A DNA stretch of 11,814 nucleotides from an uncultured Chlorobiaceae bacterium (GCA_903917955.1 CAIXCO010000092.1:1-11814); one strand, 5' to 3'; counted from the stretch's first letter, positions 1 through 6,724 are shown. Program-made: numbers and translations. The notes: generated by a model not told the origin, from the letters alone.

Positions 1-518
1 ATGGCGTCTAACCGAAGCGTTTGCTGGAGTTTGTTGGGATTATTTGTGGTGCCATTCTTTTTAATCATAATCTCACAGTGTTCCTGCGTTCTGCTCAGGA
101 ACACCCTGTCTACCATGCTTTTAAATACCGTGAGGTCTCGATAGTCAATAAAGCTTTCAAAACGGGACCCCAACAGACGCGAACGCTCAAGAGAGAGCAT
201 TCTGGCTATGGTAAGATTGGCCTCCCGTATCGTGCCGTCTCGGGCAAGCGTCAGATAGCCGATCGGCGCAAAATCGTAGAGACTGATGTAGCGCTTATGT
301 TCCCTCTCGATTTCATCCCTTGAATTTTGAAGCTCTTCATTCTGCATCTCAAGCTCAATCTGGTGAATCGAGAACTCTTGCACCATACGCTGCAACTCTT
401 CATTCGAGCGGAGAAAATCAGGAGTGACATCTCTTTTTTTCAGCCGCTCCTCAGCACGCCTCCGTAACTCAGAGAGGCCTAAAGGATGAGAATTATCATT
501 TTTCATGATAGTATCCAT
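1..518 (-). CDS. PAS-domain sensor protein, N-terminal part (runs off left edge)
   Basis: An open frame on the minus strand runs without a stop from an ATG at 516-518 to the window edge (172 codons visible). The first 65 or so residues are charged and heptad-like (LRRRAEERLKKR, then a segment rich in Glu, Gln and Leu ending NEELQNSRDEIE), typical of a coiled coil. From about residue 70 there is a PAS core with the hallmark RYISLYDFAPIGYLTL followed by DGTIREANLTIARML. This architecture usually precedes more PAS domains and a histidine kinase or GGDEF/EAL output, but the output module is outside the window, so the signalling class cannot be given. A second in-frame ATG at 504-506 is an alternative start; neither has a strong Shine-Dalgarno. 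The last 20 visible residues (towards position 1) match the PAS fold less clearly, so a frameshift near the edge cannot be excluded. No transmembrane segment is seen in this part. Confidence 0.85.
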   Translation of the reverse strand, partial: MDTIMKNDNSHPLGLSELRRRAEERLKKRDVTPDFLRSNEELQRMVQEFSIHQIELEMQNEELQNSRDEIEREHKRYISLYDFAPIGYLTLARDGTIREANLTIARMLSLERSRLLGSRFESFIDYRDLTVFKSMVDRVFLSRTQEHCEIMIKKNGTTNNPNKLQQTLRLDA

Positions 519-782
519 GACAAAGATTTACAGGAAACAGTCGCCTGTAGGTAAAGCCATTTCGCCTGTACTCCACAAGTCGCTCAAATTGATGCGTCAT
601 TTTGCCTAAGTCCACAAAATACCGTCATTGCAGGCTATCACCGTCATTACAAAGCTTCGGGTGGGGGGGGTATAATCATTGAAACTCCTGAATGGTTGGG
701 CTTGCAGTAGTAAAAGAGAGGCCGAGCACACCCTGATTAAAGACAAAAAAACTAAAATCCCTTTTTCATTGTAATACTAATA
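519..782. other. Intergenic region with short direct repeats and a G8-TATAAT element
   Basis: No convincing coding sequence on either strand. It holds two copies of TCGCCTGTA (541-549 and 562-570, 21 bp apart) just upstream of the minus-strand PAS gene and three copies of CGTCATT (595-601, 623-629, 642-648). A run of eight G (663-670) directly precedes TATAAT (671-676). The region must contain the 5' control sequences of the PAS sensor gene and possibly of the rightward small frames. Confidence 0.5.
647..676 (+). promoter_or_regulatory. Candidate promoter with G8 tract in spacer
   Basis: A perfect TATAAT (671-676) is preceded by eight G residues and, 18 bp upstream, by a weak -35-like TTACAA (647-652). 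It points towards the small frames that begin at 783. Only the -10 element is a good match, so this is tentative. Confidence 0.3.
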
Positions 783-965
783 TTGAGCAAAATCAAATCA
801 CACGTCTCCGAAGATGAGATTTATAACGACTTCGCCATCATCTATCGCCGCTACAAAGCACTCCACCGCCAAACCATCGGCGACTATTTTTTCAAAGAGA
901 TCGAGGATCTGGTTGAGAAGCTTTGTGACGACTTTGAACGGACGGTGGAGGGGACGCACCTGTGA
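783..965 (+). CDS. Small hypothetical protein (60 aa)
   Basis: A 60-residue frame starting at TTG (783-785); an in-frame TAA lies upstream at 753-755. The product is rich in charged and aromatic residues and looks helical (DEIYNDFAIIYRRYKAL, then IGDYFFKEIEDLVEKL), with no signal peptide, membrane segment or cysteine cluster except one Cys. I do not recognise the family. Support for it being real is its protein-like composition and a four-base GTGA overlap with the next short frame, an arrangement typical of translationally coupled genes and seen again at 3323. Against it are the TTG start, absence of a clear ribosome binding site and its small size. It may be the upstream member of a decayed two-gene unit. 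Confidence 0.45.
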   Translation: MSKIKSHVSEDEIYNDFAIIYRRYKALHRQTIGDYFFKEIEDLVEKLCDDFERTVEGTHL

Positions 966-1030
966 ACGTTGGCTTTAGAATCCCGTCGCTTAAAAAGCGC
1001 ATTGCTTCCCGCGTTCATCATTTGTGGTAG
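962..1030 (+). pseudogene. Truncated stump of a small basic hypothetical protein (22 codons)
   Basis: GTG at 962-964 overlaps the TGA of the preceding frame (963-965). It reads VNVGFRIPSLKKRIASR and then stops at TAG 1028-1030. The segment IPSLKKRIASR resembles, from memory, the start of a family of short basic hypothetical proteins that open with (I)PSLKKRIAAR-TS and continue for roughly 60-70 residues. Here the resemblance ends after IASR and the frame stops six codons later, so I read it as a gene broken shortly after its start. The family match was not verified. Alternatively it is a genuine 22-residue leader or a chance frame. Confidence 0.3.
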
Positions 1031-1055
1031 TCACTCAATCAGCCACGGCGCCGGT

Positions 1056-1092
1056 TTGTGTTCAACTGAAAAGATGTGCATATTTGCAATAA
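1056..1092 (+). promoter_or_regulatory. Candidate promoter of antiporter-msrB operon
   Basis: A TTG at 1056-1058 and TTCAAC at 1061-1066 are followed by CTGAAAAGATGTGCA and then TATTTGCAATAAA from 1081. The last element resembles the -7 TA..TTTG element of Bacteroidota-type promoters and closely parallels the element upstream of the oxidoreductase gene at 6953. It lies about 65 bp upstream of the antiporter ATG. Assignment is by pattern only. Confidence 0.4.
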
Positions 1093-1157
1093 AGTGCGCC
1101 GCGTTTTGTCTTTGCGGTTCCTTGTCTGGTCGGTAGTGAACTTCTGGATTGTAAACG

Positions 1158-3326
1158 ATGCTGTTGATAAGTCTGACACAGATTCCATTGCCTTTGAAAA
1201 ATCCGGTTTTGCAGTTTTCACTGTTGCTCTTTCTTATTCTCTTTGCACCGGTGCTTTTTAATAGGCTGAAAATTCCAAGTCTCATCACCCTCATTCTTGC
1301 CGGAGCGTTGATTGGCCCCTACGGTTTGAACCTGATGCTTCGTGACAGCAGTATCATCCTTTTTGGAACGGTGGGGCTGCTCTATATCATGTTTCTTGCC
1401 GGGCTGGAGATTGATGTGGTCGATTTTTGCAAAAACAGCACGAAAAGCATCTTGTTCGGACTCTACACCTTCCTGATCTCCATTGTGCTCGGCATTCTGG
1501 TTGCGCTCTATATTCTTCAGTTTTCGCTGCTCTCCTCCATTCTTATTGGCAGTATCTTTGCCTCGCATACGCTTATCCTCTATCCGGTCGTCAGCAAGCT
1601 TGGCATTGCCAAGAACAAAGCGGTCAATGTAGCAATCGGCGGTACCATAATCACCGATACCCTTGCCTTGCTGGTGTTGGCGGTTGTGGTCGAATTGTCG
1701 GGGGGGGAGCTGACGGGTGCATTCTGGATACGGCTGATTATCGGTGTAACGATCTTTAGTCTGATTGTCCTGCTGCTCTTTCCTGTCGTGGCGCGATGGT
1801 TTTTCAAGCGCTTTGACGACAGCGTGCAACAGTACCTTTTTGTGCTGGCGCTTGTCTTTTTCAGTGCCTTTCTGGCTGAAGCTGCCGGTGTTGAAGCCAT
1901 TATCGGTGCCTTTCTTGGAGGCCTTGCCCTGAACCGCCTCATTCCACGGACATCACCGCTGATGAACCGAATCAAGTTTGTCGGCAACGCCATCTTTATT
2001 CCTTTTTTTCTGATCGGCGTCGGCATGTTGATCAATATCCAGGCCTTTTTCAAGGGTTATGAAACCATTAAAGTTGCACTGGTTATCACCGTTGCTGCTA
2101 CGATAGCCAAATACCTTTCAGCCTGGATAACACAAAAAATATTCGGTTTTTCCCTCGACCAGCGCAGATTGATTTTTGGATTGATCAGCGCCCATGCCGC
2201 ACTCGCTCTTGCAACCGTTCTTATCGGCTATCATATTATCATCGGTTATACCCTCAGCGGTAACCCCGTCAGATTGCTTGATGAGAGCGTTCTGAACGGA
2301 ACAATCCTCTTTATTCTGGTAACCTGTACACTCGCAACCATTGTTGGTGAAAAAGGGGCGCAGAACATTGCGCTGGCCGAGGCACTTGACGATGCTCCTG
2401 AAGCTGGACTTAAGGTAAGTGAAGAGCGGATATTGATTCCCATGAGCGAGATCAGCACCGTTGATGAGTTGGTCAATCTTGGCATAACCGTCAAATCCCG
2501 CAAATCACGCGATGGTCTCTACGCGCTGCATGTAGCGAGTAACAGCGTAATCGGTGAAGCCGCAGAGAAGGGTGGTACCAAGATCCTCGAACATGCGGCA
2601 GTTACAGCATCCTCTACCGACCATGCACTGACCTCGCTGATTCGTTATGACCGCGATGTGGTCAATGGCATAGCCGGGGTGATCAGGGAGCAGAAAATCA
2701 CCCTCCTTATTTTGGGACTTCATCACAAAAAGAGCCTGACGGAGAGTTTTCTCGGCACGACATCGGAGAGCATCCTCGGACGCTGCAATGTCACCACCTT
2801 CATCTACAAATCGGTACAGCCCCTTGCCACCATCAAGCGGACCATTGTCATCATCCCTGCAATGGCGGAAAATGAGAGCGGTTTTGTGCTCTGGATGGAG
2901 GGGCTTATAACGATTATAAAAAATACGGGCAGCAAACTGTTGATTCATGCCTCCCTACCTACCATTGCCATCCTGAAGGAGAGCTACTTTGCGAGCATTG
3001 CCCATGCCGAGTACAAGATGTTCAGGGAGTGGGATGAGTTTTTGCTGCTGTCGAAAGAGATAAAAAATGATGATAACCTCATTATTGTGATGAGCAGAAA
3101 AAACAACCTCTCCTATCACTCAAAGATGTCGAGAATTTCATCGTATCTCAATCGCCACTTCCAGAAAAACAGCTTCATCCTCATCTACCCCGTCCAGAGC
3201 GGTATCCCCGAAGAGGCACTCGACAAGAACCCTCTCCAGCCCTTCCAGAATGGTCTCGTTAACTTCGACAAAATTCTGAAAAAAGTCTATAAAAAAGCTC
3301 GGGGCAAAAAATTTCGCCGCCTGTGA
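1158..3326 (+). CDS. CPA2-family cation:proton antiporter with C-terminal tandem Usp-like domains
   Basis: A 722-residue inner-membrane protein. Residues about 1-395 form some 12 hydrophobic segments of a monovalent cation:proton antiporter (CPA2, Na_H_Exchanger fold). Recognisable blocks are IPSLITLILAGALIGPYGL near 40-57, FLAGLEID at 79-86, and GGTIITDTLALL starting at 161, in which D167 is the likely ion-binding aspartate. Only a single Asp is present there. From about 423 to 722 the chain is soluble and looks like two consecutive universal-stress-protein domains: ERILIP at 423, with LGLHHKKS...LGTTSESIL around 519-540 resembling the Usp nucleotide-binding loop, then IKRTIVIIPAM starting the second. 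It probably exchanges Na+ or K+ for H+, gated by the cytoplasmic Usp part. The ATG at 1158 is chosen because an in-frame TAA lies at 1152-1154; the ribosome binding site is weak. A run of eight G at 1700-1707 lies in the coding sequence. The stop overlaps the msrB start. Confidence 0.9.
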   Translation: MLLISLTQIPLPLKNPVLQFSLLLFLILFAPVLFNRLKIPSLITLILAGALIGPYGLNLMLRDSSIILFGTVGLLYIMFLAGLEIDVVDFCKNSTKSILFGLYTFLISIVLGILVALYILQFSLLSSILIGSIFASHTLILYPVVSKLGIAKNKAVNVAIGGTIITDTLALLVLAVVVELSGGELTGAFWIRLIIGVTIFSLIVLLLFPVVARWFFKRFDDSVQQYLFVLALVFFSAFLAEAAGVEAIIGAFLGGLALNRLIPRTSPLMNRIKFVGNAIFIPFFLIGVGMLINIQAFFKGYETIKVALVITVAATIAKYLSAWITQKIFGFSLDQRRLIFGLISAHAALALATVLIGYHIIIGYTLSGNPVRLLDESVLNGTILFILVTCTLATIVGEKGAQNIALAEALDDAPEAGLKVSEERILIPMSEISTVDELVNLGITVKSRKSRDGLYALHVASNSVIGEAAEKGGTKILEHAAVTASSTDHALTSLIRYDRDVVNGIAGVIREQKITLLILGLHHKKSLTESFLGTTSESILGRCNVTTFIYKSVQPLATIKRTIVIIPAMAENESGFVLWMEGLITIIKNTGSKLLIHASLPTIAILKESYFASIAHAEYKMFREWDEFLLLSKEIKNDDNLIIVMSRKNNLSYHSKMSRISSYLNRHFQKNSFILIYPVQSGIPEEALDKNPLQPFQNGLVNFDKILKKVYKKARGKKFRRL

Positions 3327-3886
3327 ATCAGCTATTTCGCCAACTGGCCCGAACGGTTCCCCTCATTCTGTTGTTTATGAACATGTTATCCTCATGCAAC
3401 GGAATGCTGCCCCCGACAACAACCCAAAAACCGACAGCCATGACTGAAAAACAACATCCCGTCAACCCTTACTATTCGCGTACCGATACTACAAGTCTTA
3501 CTCTTTCTGATGCTGTCTGGAAGGAGGTGCTTTCGCCAGCGGTCTATGAGGTGGCACGCCACGGCTCGACCGAGCATGCATTTTCAGGAAAATACTGGGA
3601 TTATGAGGGAAAGGGGAGTTACTCTTGCGCGGCCTGTGGAAACCGACTCTTCCGCTCCGACGCCAAATTTGCCAGTTCCTGCGGCTGGCCCAGCTTTTTT
3701 GAAACCCTGCGACCTAACAGTGTCCTCTATCGGAGAGACTCTTCATTCGGGATGGCGCGAACGGAGGTTGTTTGCGGACGATGCAAGGCACACCTCGGTC
3801 ACGTTTTTGATGATGGTCCGGCCCCGACAGGAAAGCGCTTCTGCATGAACTCCATCGTCCTTGATTTTGAGCCGGATAAAGAGTGA
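3323..3886 (+). CDS. msrB: Peptide-methionine (R)-S-oxide reductase MsrB, lipoprotein form
   Basis: Reduces methionine-R-sulfoxide in proteins back to methionine. The GTG start overlaps the antiporter stop by four bases (GTGA), so translation is probably coupled. Residues 1-24 form a signal peptide with lipobox LSSC, making Cys25 the probable lipidated residue and placing the enzyme in the cell envelope. A 30-40 residue Pro/Thr-rich linker follows. The SelR/MsrB domain spans about 62-183. Zinc ligands are the pairs C102-C105 and C151-C154. The catalytic cysteine is C174 in RFCMNS, and C120 in SSCGWPSF fits the resolving cysteine of two-cysteine MsrBs. HLGHVFDDGP (157-166) is also diagnostic. 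At 187 aa it is longer than cytosolic MsrB (about 130-150) because of the export signal and linker. No MsrA domain is fused. Pairing with a Usp-bearing antiporter suggests a stress or envelope-maintenance unit; that is inference. Confidence 0.96.
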   Translation: MNQLFRQLARTVPLILLFMNMLSSCNGMLPPTTTQKPTAMTEKQHPVNPYYSRTDTTSLTLSDAVWKEVLSPAVYEVARHGSTEHAFSGKYWDYEGKGSYSCAACGNRLFRSDAKFASSCGWPSFFETLRPNSVLYRRDSSFGMARTEVVCGRCKAHLGHVFDDGPAPTGKRFCMNSIVLDFEPDKE

Positions 3887-3904
3887 TACGGTGTTTTTGA
3901 TTGT

Positions 3905-3934
3905 AAAGGAGCGGATCATGAAGTCCGCCCCTTT
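3905..3934. terminator. Hairpin between convergent msrB and csgG-like genes
   Basis: AAAGGAGCGGA (3905-3915) can pair with TCCGCCCCTTT (3924-3934), giving an 11-bp stem with one internal A-C mismatch and an 8-base loop. It lies between two convergent stops, 18 bp past the msrB TGA and 14 bp before the end of the leftward gene, so it could end transcription from both sides. There is no clean T-tract on either strand, which lowers confidence that it is a standard intrinsic terminator. Confidence 0.45.
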
Positions 3935-3948
3935 GCAGTATCGCTCAA

Positions 3949-4683
3949 TCAATCAAGTTGAATTGCACCTCTGGTCTTCTCTTTTCGGCTTCTTTCCTTT
4001 GCGTCATACTCGTCCATGCAGCCACTGTCCTTACCCTCTATGAGAGAGCACTCCAGATACCCGACTATTTCCATGATACAAGCCCTGATGGCCTTTCCGA
4101 CAGGTGTATTCTTGTGCTGGCCAAGGCCACCGCTGAAACCCCCACGTGAGACTCCAATGCTCATACCACTCGATTTTGAGGTGGCCTCTACCGTCCGTGC
4201 GTCATAGATTTCGCCTGTTTCAACATCAATCACTTTCAAGTCGACAGCCATGTATGCTTTTTCCTGACTTCCTCCCAGGCTGATACCACCAAAAGAGAGC
4301 CCACCACCACCACCGCTCGTATTCTGCTCAAAGGCTGAAAGTGTGGCAGCAATCAGATATTTTGCACCGGTAATGTTTCCTAACCGTGACCTTGTTCTGG
4401 GGTTAACCATTCCGGATGCTCCCAGATCCTGTTCACTGATAACCGCATCAAGCTCTTTTCTTTCGAGCACCCGAAAACTGTTCGTCGATGCCAGCTCTGC
4501 GATGAGCATGTCCTGCAGATCGGTTCCGACACTTCCATTCCACCATCCTGCAGAGGTATGGTTTGTAAACCTCAACACCCCAATCCGGGGCTTTTCAGAG
4601 GCGTATCTTTGCGAGGCGTATCCTTGAGAAAAAACAGAAATTGAAAAAAGAAACAGAAACAGCAGAACGACTTTAATACGCAT
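3949..4683 (-). CDS. CsgG-family exported protein
   Basis: A 244-residue protein. The ATG at 4681-4683 is preceded by GGAGG (4694-4690) at six bases spacing, the clearest ribosome binding site in the window. Residues 1-19 form a signal peptide, so it is exported. From about residue 32 the sequence has the CsgG N-terminal pattern: PRIGVLRFTNHT, then VGTDLQDMLIAELASTNSFRVLERKELDAVISEQ, then TGAKYLIAATLSAFEQ. A Gly-rich linker (SGGGGGLSFGG) and a strand pair (AYMAVDLKVIDVETGEIY) follow. CsgG of E. coli is a lipoprotein forming the outer-membrane curli secretion pore. Here no lipobox cysteine follows the signal peptide, the tail is different, and no csgA, csgB, csgE or csgF is adjacent. It is therefore better called a CsgG-domain periplasmic or outer-membrane protein than a curli secretin. 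Residues about 22-31 contain a five-residue duplication (YASQR/YASEK). It appears monocistronic. Confidence 0.85.
   Translation of the reverse strand: MRIKVVLLFLFLFSISVFSQGYASQRYASEKPRIGVLRFTNHTSAGWWNGSVGTDLQDMLIAELASTNSFRVLERKELDAVISEQDLGASGMVNPRTRSRLGNITGAKYLIAATLSAFEQNTSGGGGGLSFGGISLGGSQEKAYMAVDLKVIDVETGEIYDARTVEATSKSSGMSIGVSRGGFSGGLGQHKNTPVGKAIRACIMEIVGYLECSLIEGKDSGCMDEYDAKERSRKEKTRGAIQLD
4598..4627. repeat. Tandem 15-bp duplication in signal-peptide junction of the CsgG-like gene
   Basis: GAGGCGTAT occurs at 4598-4606 and again at 4613-4621 within two adjacent, partly diverged 15-bp units. On the coding strand these give YASEK and YASQR. The length is a multiple of three, so the frame is kept; it lengthens the region just after the signal peptide cleavage site. 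Confidence 0.6.
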
Positions 4684-5136
4684 GATGATCCTCCGGGGTT
4701 ATTTTTGTTAAACAGGAAATTTGAAAAATAGTTACTTCTAAAATACGACGTCGAAAAGAAAAACCAAAGCATGTAAAGAACATCAATTCCTTGTGCGGTT
4801 ACTTTTTTTCTTCTTACCATAACGCTATTACGGACAAACAATTCCATTTTTTGAGTTATAGATGATTTTTTGAGGTACGCTCTCTTTTATTTGGTTTTTT
4901 TACTTCGAGATAATGCTTGTAATTACAAGGTTTATCCATGAAGCGAGCCGGGAAATGCTGTTGGAGTGGAACGAGGGATTGAATGTCAGTTGCCAGAAAT
5001 TGTAACCAGGCGAGGGGAGTGCAACCGATGAGATGGAGATATCGGCGGCGTGAACCCTCAAGTTCATAAATGTGTTAATGGGTAGAGAAGGCAAGAGATA
5101 TGACTTTTTGTTGAACCTTTTTATTGAGGAATTCCC
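4684..5136. other. Divergent intergenic region, no convincing gene
   Basis: This 453-bp stretch separates the leftward CsgG-like gene from the rightward ene-reductase and must hold both promoters. The part near 4684-4900 is AT-rich. A short frame from ATG 4913 to TAA 5003-5005 reads MLVITRFIHEASREMLLEWN and further, and beyond the stop the same frame continues as PGEGSATDEMEISAA to TGA 5051-5053. It has no recognisable homologue to me and could be a gene relic or chance. GAGGA at 5126-5130 is the ribosome binding site of the ene-reductase. Confidence 0.5.
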
Positions 5137-6222
5137 ATGTCCATACTGTACACCCCAACCACTCTCGGCCCGATAGTTCTGCAGAACCGTCTGGTTATGG
5201 CGCCAATGACCCGCAGCCGTGCGCCAGGCAACATTCCCAACGCGTTTATGGTTGAGTATTACGCACAGCGTGGTACCGCAGGGCTCATCATTACCGAGGG
5301 AACCTCCTCCTCGCCGAATGGTTTGGGCTATCCGCGCATACCGGGAATATTCTCTTTTGCCCAGATTGAGGGATGGAGAGCCATTACCGAAGCGGTGCAC
5401 GCGAAGGGGGCAAAGATTTTTTTGCAGCTCATGCATTGCGGGCGAATTTCCCATATGCTGAACCTGCCAGTTGGTGCCCGCGTGATTGGGCCTTCAGCCG
5501 TTGCTGCCGCTGGCGAGATGTACACGGATGCTGATGGTTTGAAGCCTTTGCCGGTGCCTGAGGCCATGAGCGGTGATGATATCAGGGCTGCGATTGTCGA
5601 ATATGCCGAGGCGGCCAAAAATGCGGTGGCGGCAGGCTTTGATGGCGTCGAACTGCATGCTGCAAATGGTTATCTGCTTGAACAGTTTCTCCGTCCAACT
5701 TCAAACTTGCGTACCGACAGTTACGGCGGTTCGCTGGAAAACCGTGCACGTTTTGTGCTTGACGTTGTCGGTGCGGTGATCGGGGCCATCGGCAAGGAGA
5801 GGGTAGGCATAAGGCTCTCCCCGTTTGGAGTTTTCAACGACATGCCACTCTATGACCAAATGGAGGAGGAGTATGGCTGGCTGGCCAAACAGCTCAATTA
5901 TGCCGCTCCGGTATACCTCCATCTCGTAGATCACTCGTCCATGGGTGCGCCGGTCGTTCCTGAGAGCATGAAGGCGACGTTCCGCCAGACCTTCAAAGGC
6001 TCACTGATTCTCTCTGGAGGTTATGATGCCGAGCGGGCTGAAAGCGATCTGGCCGAAGGTAAATGCGACCTTATTGCCATCGGAAAGGCTTTTATTGCCA
6101 ATCCTGACCTTGTGGAGCGCTGGAAAAGCGGAGCACCTCTGAATGCTCCTGATATGGGTACCTTCTATACCCCAGGGGCGAAGGGATATACCGACTATCC
6201 GGCGTTGCAGCCACAGGATTGA
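5137..6222 (+). CDS. Old Yellow Enzyme family alkene reductase (NADH:flavin oxidoreductase, NemA-like)
   Basis: A 361-residue FMN-dependent TIM-barrel oxidoreductase, close to the usual 355-370 of classical OYEs. Family blocks in order: LVMAPMTRSRA at 19-29, GRISH at 102-106, the substrate-activating His/Asn pair in H174-A-A-N177 with Y179 in the same block, FLRPTSNLRTDSYGGSLENRARF following at about 184-206, and the C-terminal FMN-phosphate region LILSGGYDAE...DLIAIGKAFIANPDL. Thr25 at the position near the flavin (TRSR) points to the classical OYE class rather than the YqjM class, which carries Cys. It most likely reduces activated C=C bonds of electrophilic enones, maleimides or nitro compounds with NAD(P)H in the cytoplasm; the physiological substrate is unknown. 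The start is supported by GAGGA at 5126-5130, six bases before ATG. No Fe-S or second flavin domain is present, unlike 2,4-dienoyl-CoA reductase. It appears monocistronic. Confidence 0.95.
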   Translation: MSILYTPTTLGPIVLQNRLVMAPMTRSRAPGNIPNAFMVEYYAQRGTAGLIITEGTSSSPNGLGYPRIPGIFSFAQIEGWRAITEAVHAKGAKIFLQLMHCGRISHMLNLPVGARVIGPSAVAAAGEMYTDADGLKPLPVPEAMSGDDIRAAIVEYAEAAKNAVAAGFDGVELHAANGYLLEQFLRPTSNLRTDSYGGSLENRARFVLDVVGAVIGAIGKERVGIRLSPFGVFNDMPLYDQMEEEYGWLAKQLNYAAPVYLHLVDHSSMGAPVVPESMKATFRQTFKGSLILSGGYDAERAESDLAEGKCDLIAIGKAFIANPDLVERWKSGAPLNAPDMGTFYTPGAKGYTDYPALQPQD

Positions 6223-6227
6223 AAATT

Positions 6228-6256
6228 TCCCTGTCATTCTTTTGACATGGCAGGGA
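6228..6256. terminator. Hairpin between convergent ene-reductase and CxxC-protein genes
   Basis: TCCCTGTCAT (6228-6237) pairs with ATGGCAGGGA (6247-6256), a 10-bp stem with one G-T wobble and a nine-base loop, six bases past the ene-reductase stop. On the minus strand the stem is followed by AATTTTC, a short T-run. It is suitable as a terminator for either or both convergent genes. Confidence 0.55.
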
Positions 6257-6364
6257 GAGTCGTTTGAAACGGAAGCGTGACGATGAAACTTTTGCTGTTC
6301 CTGAGATTGCCTTTGGAGTTTTTTTTCAGAGTGAGCCCTCTCTGGCAACGCGGTTTATTGAGAC

Positions 6365-6724
6365 TTATTCCTTTGCAGGCAGATGTTTTTTGACTGCGGC
6401 GATGAGTGCATCAAGGTCTGTCAGGCGGTCGATCTCCTCTTTTGGCAGCAGCACCTCGACTGCTGTCGTCTTTTTCAGGATAAGAGGGTACTCAAAGCGC
6501 TGCTCGTATTTTTTCTCGAATTCGTCTCGGTGCAGGAATTCCACTGGTACGCCTATGGAGATGCGAAACGCTTTCCAGGCTTCAATTTCGGCGAATGGCC
6601 CATGAGTCAGTTTGCAGAGGCTGCAATTGTAGGTTTCGGGGCTCAGGATTTTGTGTCCCAGGTCGATGAGGCTGCTGATTGGGTTGCTGTCGGTGTTGTA
6701 GACAAAGATAAGTGTCATCGTCAT
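6365..6724 (-). CDS. Small conserved-looking hypothetical protein with CxxC motif (119 aa)
   Basis: The frame starts at ATG 6722-6724 (a second ATG two codons in, at 6716-6718, is an alternative) and ends with TAA at 6365-6367. The N-terminus MTLIFVYNTDSNPISSLIDLGHKILSP resembles a beta strand followed by a helix. Then comes Y-N-C34-S-L-C37-KLTHGP, a basic/aromatic segment EAWKAFRISIGVPVEFLHRDEFEKKYEQRFEYPLIL, and a C-terminal LPKEEIDRLTDLDALIAAVKKHL. The layout (beta strand, CxxC near residue 35, a later strand ending in Pro as in YPLIL, terminal helix) recalls a divergent thioredoxin-like fold, but CSLC is not a classical active site. I have a vague memory of similar unnamed proteins in environmental bacteria and know of no assigned function. 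No signal peptide or membrane segment, so probably cytoplasmic. It is transcribed convergently to the ene-reductase; no strong ribosome binding site is visible. Confidence 0.8.
   Translation of the reverse strand: MTMTLIFVYNTDSNPISSLIDLGHKILSPETYNCSLCKLTHGPFAEIEAWKAFRISIGVPVEFLHRDEFEKKYEQRFEYPLILKKTTAVEVLLPKEEIDRLTDLDALIAAVKKHLPAKE

Noticed and set aside
21..323. 100-codon plus-strand frame at the left edge
   Set aside because: The opposite strand encodes a clear coiled-coil/PAS protein over the same bases.
1218..1829. 203-codon minus-strand frame within the antiporter gene
   Set aside because: Its composition (very rich in Lys, Gln, Asn, Asp and His) is the antisense of hydrophobic membrane-segment codons; the plus frame is a recognisable antiporter.
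4572..4847. 91-codon minus-strand frame overlapping the CsgG-like start and upstream region
   Set aside because: Low-complexity Phe/Cys-rich product from AT-rich non-coding DNA; it overlaps the well-supported CsgG-like start and its ribosome binding site.
4900..5454. 184-codon minus-strand frame over the intergenic region and start of the ene-reductase
   Set aside because: More than half is antisense to the conserved ene-reductase N-terminus; the rest has no recognisable motif.
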